Shown: positions 1-5,250 of the stretch, piece by piece | Layout of the letters: each line of letters opens with the position of its first letter | Numbering within the stretch: position 1 is the stretch's first letter | Assembly (NCBI GenBank): GCA_049514335.1 | Contig: JBEKVE010000158.1 | Span: 1 to 7,382, forward strand | Length of the DNA stretch: 7,382 nt | Reading direction: 5' to 3' | Source: JBEKVE01 sp049514335 | Lineage (GTDB): Bacteria > Actinomycetota > Acidimicrobiia > Acidimicrobiales > UBA8190 | Translations under genes and position numbers: made by a program | Notes under the pieces: model-generated | The model's database searches: none | What the model was told of the DNA's origin: nothing | What the model saw: only the letters and a program-made list of their open reading frames with translations

Positions 1-827
1 CCCTTGGCCAGATCGCCCTCTGCCGTCCCCTCCACCACGTACTGGTCGACGCCGATGGCGGGGATCTGCAGACGCGCCACCACCGCCCCTTGGGCGGGCG
101 CAGGCACGGTCACCGCAGCGGAGACGAGTTGCACGCCGGTGGAGGCATGACCGGTCTTGGTGTGGGACCGGAACTGCGCCCCGAGCGACTGCTGGGCCTG
201 GTGCTGGGCGATGCTCGTGCCCCACACCTGCCAGGCGGCGAAGAGGATGACGACGATGCCGATGTTGCGGACCCACCCGAAGGCGTTGGCGAGCTGCTGG
301 CGGCGCCGCAGGCGCGCCGCGCCCCGGGGTGGGCTCGGCGTCGCCGTGATGGGGGTGAACTCCTCGTGGAGGAGGGTCTCCACCGAGACCGGGTGTGGCG
401 CCGGCTGCGGTGGGCGAGCCGGCTCGGGCGCGAGCACCGGCTGGAGCGCACGCGCCGGCGGGGGGACCGGCACCGGCGGCGCCGGCCGTTCGACGAGCGC
501 CGTGGCCGCCCGGCCGGGTCCCACCGGGGCGAGACCGGTGACGGCCGCCCGGTCGAGCACGCCCCGAGCGCCGTTTCTGGCTGGGCCGTGTGTCCCGGTG
601 GCGGCGAACCGGTGTGCCGCCATGACGACGCGACCGATGGCCTGCTCCCGGGAGTCGGCCCCGTCGGCACTGGACCAGATGGTCAGCCAGTCGTCGGCCT
701 GGCCGGACGCCTGGGTGCCGCCGGTGCCGGGCGCGGAGAACAGCTCCTCCACGAAGCGGCGGAAGAGCTCGGACTCCGCCACCTTCTCGGCGTCGCCTGT
801 CGACGGCACGGCCTCCACGGTAGTCAT
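1..827 (-). CDS. srtE: Class E-type sortase (N-terminal part; runs off left edge)
   Basis: Membrane-anchored transpeptidase predicted to attach LAxTG-type proteins to the cell wall. The frame is open from ATG 827 to the window edge, 275 complete residues. Residues 1-115 hold an acidic/Ala-rich region with WLTIWSS (47-53); 115-147 are Pro-rich; 170-176 is a basic stop (AARLRRR). One membrane helix follows (about 186-203, VRNIGIVVILFAAWQVWGT), then a helical AQHQAQQSLGAQF segment. The sortase barrel begins at about 248 with VVARLQIPAIGVDQYVVEG and DLAKG, which is the class E/D style opening. The catalytic His, Cys and Arg would lie beyond position 1, so activity cannot be confirmed. An alternative start, ATG 848, adds seven residues. 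The approximately 185-residue cytoplasmic extension is long for the family. The gene follows the exosortase by 69 nt and has two plausible substrates encoded in the same operon. Confidence 0.87.
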   Translation of the reverse strand, partial: MTTVEAVPSTGDAEKVAESELFRRFVEELFSAPGTGGTQASGQADDWLTIWSSADGADSREQAIGRVVMAAHRFAATGTHGPARNGARGVLDRAAVTGLAPVGPGRAATALVERPAPPVPVPPPARALQPVLAPEPARPPQPAPHPVSVETLLHEEFTPITATPSPPRGAARLRRRQQLANAFGWVRNIGIVVILFAAWQVWGTSIAQHQAQQSLGAQFRSHTKTGHASTGVQLVSAAVTVPAPAQGAVVARLQIPAIGVDQYVVEGTAEGDLAK

Positions 828-896
828 CGGGGTGGGCCCCCACCGCATCGCCCGCGCCGTGCCGGGGCTGTCACCGGGGCTCCCCCATGGCCGTGC
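828..896 (-). promoter_or_regulatory. Exosortase-sortase intergenic gap with possible small hairpin before the sortase start
   Basis: This 69-nt gap is the longest non-coding stretch in the block. Just before the ATG at 827, the bases 831-844 form an inverted repeat (GGTGG, four-base loop GGGC, CCACC on the minus strand). The G-run that could serve as ribosome site lies within it, so folding could lower translation of the sortase. It is too short and lacks the T-run needed for a terminator. If the upstream ATG 848 is the real start, the repeat is simply coding sequence. Confidence 0.3.
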
Positions 897-2738
897 TCAG
901 CTCCCCGACAGTGACACCGACGCCGTCACCGGCCCCGGAGGCTGCGTGGTGGTGGGCGTGGGAGCGGGGGGCGTGCCGTCTGTGCCCGTCGCCTCCAGCT
1001 GCCCGCTGTGGGAGGACTGCTTGGCCTCGGCCTGGATGAGCTCGCGGGCGAACGCCACCAGGAACTGCCGGTTCTGGATGAGCTGGCCGTCTTGCGGGCC
1101 GAGCGTGCCGGCCACGTTGGTGATGCCCGACAGCTTGGCCGTGGCCGGGGTGATGACGCCGTGGCCCGTGTTCTGCACGTAGAGCACGACGCGCTCGTAA
1201 TTGGTGGCCCCGTTGAACTTGACGGGGATGATCCAGTACACGATGGACCAGCTCCCGTACTGCTGCGAGGTGTAGGACATGGCCTGGCCGGTGATGCCAC
1301 CACCGACGTTCACCTGCGCCACGTCGGCCAGCGTGTAGCCGTGGAATTGGTAGCAGGCCTCGACGCCGTAGGCCGAGAAGCTCTCGAGGTCAGGCGTCAC
1401 GATCGCGTCGGCCACCACCGGCACGGCGGCGTGCAGGTCACCGCCCTCGGTGGCGCTCAGGAGATAGCGGTCCCAAATGGAGGTGTCGCCGAACAGGGGC
1501 TTGGCCCAGTTGTACACGGCGATGCGGCGCATGTCCCAGCCCACCGGGGCCACCGGGGCGGAGATGTAGGCGGCCAGCTTGGGCTGCCCCGATGCGTCGG
1601 CCACCAGGTTGTAGGTCCGCAACCCGAGGTTGCTGATGCCGATGATGACGGCCGCCACGGTCACCACGATCACAGCGGCGTAGACCTTGGGGACCGCCGG
1701 CGACGCCTTGGCACGCCCCGGCGCCGCGGGTCGCAGGGAGTGAGCCCCCACGGGGGTGGGCGGGGTGCCGATGGTCATGCCCAGGGGCTGGATGAGCAGC
1801 ACCAGCACCAGCACGCCCAGGCTGAAAGTCACGAGCCCGATGAAGGGGTGGAGGATGTCGATGGCCACGTGCTCGCCCCAGGTGCGGCCGGCCCAGAAGA
1901 TGAACGTGATGCGGCCCAGGTTGATGGCCCACAGAAGGAGCATGCCCCCGGCCAGCCACAGCACCTTGCGCACGATGGGGCCGTGCACCACCGCGGCGAA
2001 AGCGGAGCCGATGAGGAGGAATCCGACCACGCTGTTCACCCCGGAGCAGGCCGACACGATGCTCAGAGGGAAGGACTGGCCGTGGTGGACGATGACGAAC
2101 AGCGTGCCGTCGGGGCTCGCCACCGACTTGGCCACGTGCACGAACCGCAGGATCTCCCGGATGCCCCACAGCGTGGCGGCGGTGAACGCGTCGAGGACCC
2201 GCAGGAGCACCGACGAGTAGGGATAGGGCCAGCCCAGGAACAGATAGCCCACCGCCAGCTTCTGGCGCCACAGGACCCGGACCCCGAAGATGATGGCCAC
2301 CGCCCCGGCCACGAACACCGGCAGCGTGAGCAGGTCGATGCGCCACACCCAGAACATGGCCGACAACTTGCCGGGCAGGAGCAGGTTGGCGGCGAGGGCG
2401 CCGGCGATGAGGGGCAGGCCGACGATGTAGTCGACCTGGCGGTCGTGGATGGCGGGCTCGGGCTTGACGGGCCGGGCCCGCACCGCCGCCAGGGCCAGGG
2501 CGATGGCGGGAACGAGGCTCACGTAGGCGAGCGGCGTCTCGAGGCCGGCGTTCTGGATGAGCGTGGACAGCGAGTAGTTGTAGGCCAGCACCACCACGGC
2601 GATGAGCACCGTCATCTGCACCGTGGTGCGCGCCCGTTGGGGGGCATCGCGCCAACGGCGCTGTGCTTCGCGCTTGTAGCGGCCCGCGGTCGAACGCCAG
2701 CTCTCCACCCCCATCGGGTCGAGGCGGACGACGGTCAA
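897..2738 (-). CDS. Exosortase/archaeosortase-family protein with C-terminal EpsI-like domain
   Basis: Predicted multi-pass membrane transpeptidase of 613 residues. After a basic cytoplasmic N-terminus (about 15-37) there are roughly eight membrane segments up to residue 318. The exosortase catalytic signature is intact: Cys231 in VSACSGVNSVVGF, Arg276 in NLGRI and His297 in HPFIG, each at or near the end of a membrane segment. A short Pro-rich connector (322-350) is followed by another helix (353-368) and an extracytoplasmic domain (about 373-560). This last domain resembles EpsI (DUF3485-type): a Cys-Tyr pair in GVEACYQFHGY (458-468) and a later strand-rich YGSWSIVYWIIPVKF...ERVVLYVQNTG region. 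The C-terminus is Pro/Thr-rich. Such fusions are known for exosortases, which usually process PEP-CTERM-type proteins; none is visible here. Start TTG 2738 overlaps the pstB stop as TTGA but has no clear ribosome site; ATG 2714 is the alternative. Being within the pst operon is unusual. Confidence 0.88.
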   Translation of the reverse strand: MTVVRLDPMGVESWRSTAGRYKREAQRRWRDAPQRARTTVQMTVLIAVVVLAYNYSLSTLIQNAGLETPLAYVSLVPAIALALAAVRARPVKPEPAIHDRQVDYIVGLPLIAGALAANLLLPGKLSAMFWVWRIDLLTLPVFVAGAVAIIFGVRVLWRQKLAVGYLFLGWPYPYSSVLLRVLDAFTAATLWGIREILRFVHVAKSVASPDGTLFVIVHHGQSFPLSIVSACSGVNSVVGFLLIGSAFAAVVHGPIVRKVLWLAGGMLLLWAINLGRITFIFWAGRTWGEHVAIDILHPFIGLVTFSLGVLVLVLLIQPLGMTIGTPPTPVGAHSLRPAAPGRAKASPAVPKVYAAVIVVTVAAVIIGISNLGLRTYNLVADASGQPKLAAYISAPVAPVGWDMRRIAVYNWAKPLFGDTSIWDRYLLSATEGGDLHAAVPVVADAIVTPDLESFSAYGVEACYQFHGYTLADVAQVNVGGGITGQAMSYTSQQYGSWSIVYWIIPVKFNGATNYERVVLYVQNTGHGVITPATAKLSGITNVAGTLGPQDGQLIQNRQFLVAFARELIQAEAKQSSHSGQLEATGTDGTPPAPTPTTTQPPGPVTASVSLSGS

Positions 2739-3670
2739 CCGAAGCGTCCGTGGACGTAGTCGGCGGTGCGGGGATCGCGCGGATCGCCGAACACCTGCTC
2801 GGTGGGGCCCGCCTCGATGATGTGGCCGGGCTGGCCCTCACCGTCCAGGAGGAACAGCGCGCACTGGTCGGACACGCGCTGGGCCTGCTGCATGTTGTGG
2901 GTGACGATGATGATGGTGACGTCCCGGCACAGCTCCTTGATGGTCTCCTCGATCACGCCCGTGGAGATGGGGTCGAGGGCGGAGCACGGCTCGTCCATGA
3001 GCAGGACCTTGGGCCGCACGGCCAGGGCCCTGGCGATGCACAGTCGCTGCTGCTGGCCACCCGACAACGACATGCCACCGTCGTTGAGGCGGTTGCGCGT
3101 CTCGCGCCACAGCCCGGCCCGCTCCAGGCACTCCTGGACCAGGGCGTCGCGGTTGGCGGCCTTCACCCCCGACAGCCGCAGCCCCGCCAGCACGTTCTGG
3201 GCGATGGTCATGGAGGGGAAGGGGTTGGGCTTCTGGAACACCATCCCCACCTTGAGGCGCGTGTCGGTCACGCGCAGCTCGGGGCTGTAGATGTCGACCC
3301 CGTCGAGCAGGATCTTCCCCGACAGCGAGGCGCTCGGGACGAGCTCGTGCATGCGGTTGAGGATGCGCAGGAAGGTGGACTTGCCGCACCCCGACGGACC
3401 GATCAGGGCTGTGACCTCGCCCGGGTTCATGGCCAGCGAGACCCGCTCGAGCACCTTCTGGCGCCCGAACCAGGCGCTCACCTCGACGGCCCGCATCGAC
3501 GCCTGGCCCACCACCGGCAGGGACTGCGCATCGGGGGGCGGCGCCGTCGCGTACGGCGGTGGGGGTGGCGGCACGGCAGGAGGCGGCGGGGGCGGCGCCT
3601 GCCAACCCTGCCCCGGATACTGACCCGGAGCGGGATGCTGCCCTTGACCGGGATATTGGGCGACGGTCAT
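2735..3670 (-). CDS. pstB: PstB, phosphate ABC transporter ATPase with Pro-rich N-terminal extension
   Basis: Cytoplasmic ATPase that powers the Pst importer, 311 residues against roughly 250-260 for a usual PstB. All ABC motifs are present: Walker A GPSGCGKST (91-99), the PstB-typical LNRMHEL (104-110) and VGMVFQKPNPFPSMTI (141-156) around the Q-loop Gln146. The signature LSGGQQQR follows at 202-209, then Walker B VLLMDEP (222-228), the D-loop SALDP (230-234) and the switch His258 in IVTHNMQQA. The C-terminal PRDPRTADYVHGRFG is also family-typical. Residues 1-58 are extra: Gln/Gly/Pro/Tyr repeats (PGQG, APGQYPGQGW), then two runs of six Pro. Start ATG 3670 overlaps the preceding stop as ATGA and is preceded by a G-rich AAGGGTGGGG. 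An internal ATG at 3496, right at the domain boundary, would give a normal-length PstB but has only a weak ribosome site. The function call is very secure; the role of the extension is unknown. Confidence 0.96.
   Translation of the reverse strand: MTVAQYPGQGQHPAPGQYPGQGWQAPPPPPPAVPPPPPPYATAPPPDAQSLPVVGQASMRAVEVSAWFGRQKVLERVSLAMNPGEVTALIGPSGCGKSTFLRILNRMHELVPSASLSGKILLDGVDIYSPELRVTDTRLKVGMVFQKPNPFPSMTIAQNVLAGLRLSGVKAANRDALVQECLERAGLWRETRNRLNDGGMSLSGGQQQRLCIARALAVRPKVLLMDEPCSALDPISTGVIEETIKELCRDVTIIIVTHNMQQAQRVSDQCALFLLDGEGQPGHIIEAGPTEQVFGDPRDPRTADYVHGRFG
3497..3670 (-). other. Gln/Gly/Pro-rich N-terminal extension of PstB
   Basis: Codes for residues 1-58 of PstB. The first half repeats PGQG/PGQ units with Tyr, His and Trp, and the second half has two hexaproline runs separated by Ala-Val. 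The sequence is predicted to be disordered. It stops exactly where the conserved ABC domain begins (MRAVEVSAWFGRQKVL). The DNA of this part is a biased GGC/GGG-rich tract when read on the plus strand. Confidence 0.75.
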
Positions 3671-5250
3671 GCCCCCACCCTTCGTCGGAGGATCCTTCGC
3701 AGTCGCCAACGTCCCACGCCCGCCACCAGGACCACGGTCGATCCCAGCACCACGAGCGGGAGCGGATCACCACCGGTGGAAGCGAGGGTGGGATCGGTGC
3801 CGCCATCGGAGGCGGATCCGGTGGCGGCCGTGGCGCCGGCGGTCCCCGTCGAGTCCGACACGTTCGAGGCCGAGGAACCGCCGGCGGCCGTGGTCGTCGG
3901 GGACGTGCCCGTCGACCCCGTCCCGGACGCGGTGGAGGAGCCCTCGGCGTCGAGCTCGGCGGCGACCTTGAGGCCGGCTGTCACCTCGGCCTGGGTGGCG
4001 GGTGCCGCCCCCAGGGTGGCGATGTCGGTCTGCCCGGTGGGACCGAGGATGTAGCGGATGAACTGGGCCAGCTTGATCGCCTTGGCCGCCACCAGTCCTG
4101 AGGTGGGCACCACCAGGTAGCTCTCCTCCATCATGTCGTTGTTGTAGGCGGTGGCGTCGGAGGGATCGGCGTTGAACGTCACCAGGTTGGTGCTGGGATC
4201 GAAGGTCAGGCCCGCTCCTGTCTCCGCCGCGGCGGCTGCCGTCTCGGTGGGAGCGACGAACTTGCCGTCGGCGTTCTCGAGCGCGGCTGTGGGCACGTCC
4301 CAGGGCGTGCCCTCGGGGGCGCCGGTCCACACCGCCGACACGGCGAAGGCGTCGTGCGCCCCACCGTCGGTCGGTCCGAGGCCCCCCCAGCTCTTCAGGT
4401 TGCTGGGCGCGTTGGTGGTGGCCTGAATGGTGAGCTCCTTGCCGAGCAGGCCCTCGTCGCCCCCCACGTAGGAGTGCTTCATGATGAAGGGCCACAGCTC
4501 GTTGGGCGTGTCACTCGTCGTCCTGGGGGTGTTGCTGGCGTCGTTGAGGGCGTTGTCGAGATCAGCCTTGGCCGTGGGGTCACTGTCGATCAGGCTCATG
4601 AGGGCGGTGTTCTCCGCCGACGCCGACAAGGTGGTAGCCACCCCGAGGCCGCTCGGATCGGGGATCGGCGTGCCGTTGGCCTGCGTCAACTGGGGGTCGT
4701 TCCACCCGCTCAGCGTCTTCAAGGTGGTGTCGGTCGGGTCGGTGAGGTTGTGGGTGAAGATCTCCCCCACGAGCGACGGCGTGAGCGGCATGTCCTGGCA
4801 GAACGTGGTGGACGTGATGGAGTCGTTGGTCAGGCTGCTCGGGTCGCAGATGGCGAGCACGGCGATGGCGACCGGCGTGGCCGCGAACGGCACGTATGCG
4901 AAAGAGCGACCATCGGTGGCGGCGGTCTGGGCCTCGGCGGTCGTGAGGGGACGCTCGGACACGACGAAGTCGGCGTTGAACGAGCCGGGGCCCGACCCCA
5001 CGAAGTCGGCGATCCCGCCGTCGAGGTCCTGGTCGGAGTATTCCGGGTTGAGCGGGGCCAACCCACTGTCGGTGTTGAGCAGGAGGTTCGTGACCGGGGA
5101 CAGGAACGACCCGCCCTCACCCACGAGTGCGGTCGGATCGGTGTCGGCCGACGCGCCGCGCACGCCGGTGCCGAGCACCCCGACCAGCGCGGCGACGAGG
5201 ACCCCCGTGGCCACGAGGGCCCGGGCCGAGCGGTGGACCGGTCGGATCAC
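3667..5250 (-). CDS. Divergent PstS-like binding protein with LASTG cell-wall sorting signal
   Basis: A second secreted PstS-like protein of 527 residues, clearly different in sequence from the preceding one. The signal peptide spans residues 1-35 (core LVATGVLVAALVGVL, cleavage after ASA, no lipobox). PstS-like traces are GEGGSFLSP (44-52), ADFVVSERPLT (93-103, matching the DFGASD-type loop) and FAYVPFAATPVAIAV (117-131). The helix-turn region TPSLVGEIFTHNLTDPTDTTLKTLSGWNDP corresponds to the usual ...GKITNWNDP stretch. The canonical RSDGSGTT loop is not recognisable; a TTLSASAENT segment sits about there. Cys135 and Cys151 may pair. A Ser/Thr/Gly/Ala linker (about 437-486) leads to LASTG (489-493), a hydrophobic helix (about 499-513) and an Arg-rich tail. 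The GTG start overlaps the upstream stop as GTGA and has a GGAGG five bases upstream. The stop overlaps pstB as ATGA. The ligand could be phosphate or something related; the PstS-family call is moderately sure and the surface anchoring is strong. Confidence 0.82.
   Translation of the reverse strand: MIRPVHRSARALVATGVLVAALVGVLGTGVRGASADTDPTALVGEGGSFLSPVTNLLLNTDSGLAPLNPEYSDQDLDGGIADFVGSGPGSFNADFVVSERPLTTAEAQTAATDGRSFAYVPFAATPVAIAVLAICDPSSLTNDSITSTTFCQDMPLTPSLVGEIFTHNLTDPTDTTLKTLSGWNDPQLTQANGTPIPDPSGLGVATTLSASAENTALMSLIDSDPTAKADLDNALNDASNTPRTTSDTPNELWPFIMKHSYVGGDEGLLGKELTIQATTNAPSNLKSWGGLGPTDGGAHDAFAVSAVWTGAPEGTPWDVPTAALENADGKFVAPTETAAAAAETGAGLTFDPSTNLVTFNADPSDATAYNNDMMEESYLVVPTSGLVAAKAIKLAQFIRYILGPTGQTDIATLGAAPATQAEVTAGLKVAAELDAEGSSTASGTGSTGTSPTTTAAGGSSASNVSDSTGTAGATAATGSASDGGTDPTLASTGGDPLPLVVLGSTVVLVAGVGRWRLRRILRRRVGA
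3670..3786 (-). other. C-terminal LASTG sorting signal of the second PstS-like protein
   Basis: Residues 489-527 contain LASTG (DNA 3772-3786), then GDPLP, a hydrophobic stretch (LVVLGSTVVLVAGVG) and a tail rich in Arg (RWRLRRILRRR). LAxTG is the motif known for class E sortases of high-GC Gram-positive bacteria, and a sortase of that type is encoded downstream in the same operon (1-827). Confidence 0.85.
5146..5250 (-). other. Sec signal peptide of the second PstS-like protein
   Basis: Residues 1-35: a short basic n-region (RPVHRSAR), a core of about 15 Ala/Val/Leu/Gly residues, and a GASA site before Asp36. There is no lipobox Cys. Confidence 0.8.

Noticed and set aside
831..844. Inverted repeat as a transcription terminator
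   Set aside because: The stem is only five pairs and there is no following T-run; at most a weak translational element, listed with low confidence.
871..888. Mini-ORF (ATG, five codons, TGA) in the exosortase-sortase gap as a leader peptide
   Set aside because: Only five codons, no ribosome site, and no attenuator-like structure around it; likely chance.
157..1182. Long plus-strand open frames over the left end (also 90-914)
   Set aside because: They lie antisense to the sortase and exosortase genes, give low-complexity Arg/Gly/Pro or Ser/Ala sequences without any domain, and are typical shadows in very GC-rich DNA.
1008..2759. Plus-strand 583-codon open frame opposite the exosortase
   Set aside because: Its product is an Asp/His/Gly/Arg-rich sequence without membrane segments or motifs; the opposite strand encodes an intact exosortase with catalytic residues.
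3540..3600. GGC/GGG-rich tract as a DNA repeat or structural element
   Set aside because: It is explained by the two polyproline runs in the PstB N-terminal extension; no repeat outside that reading frame is needed.
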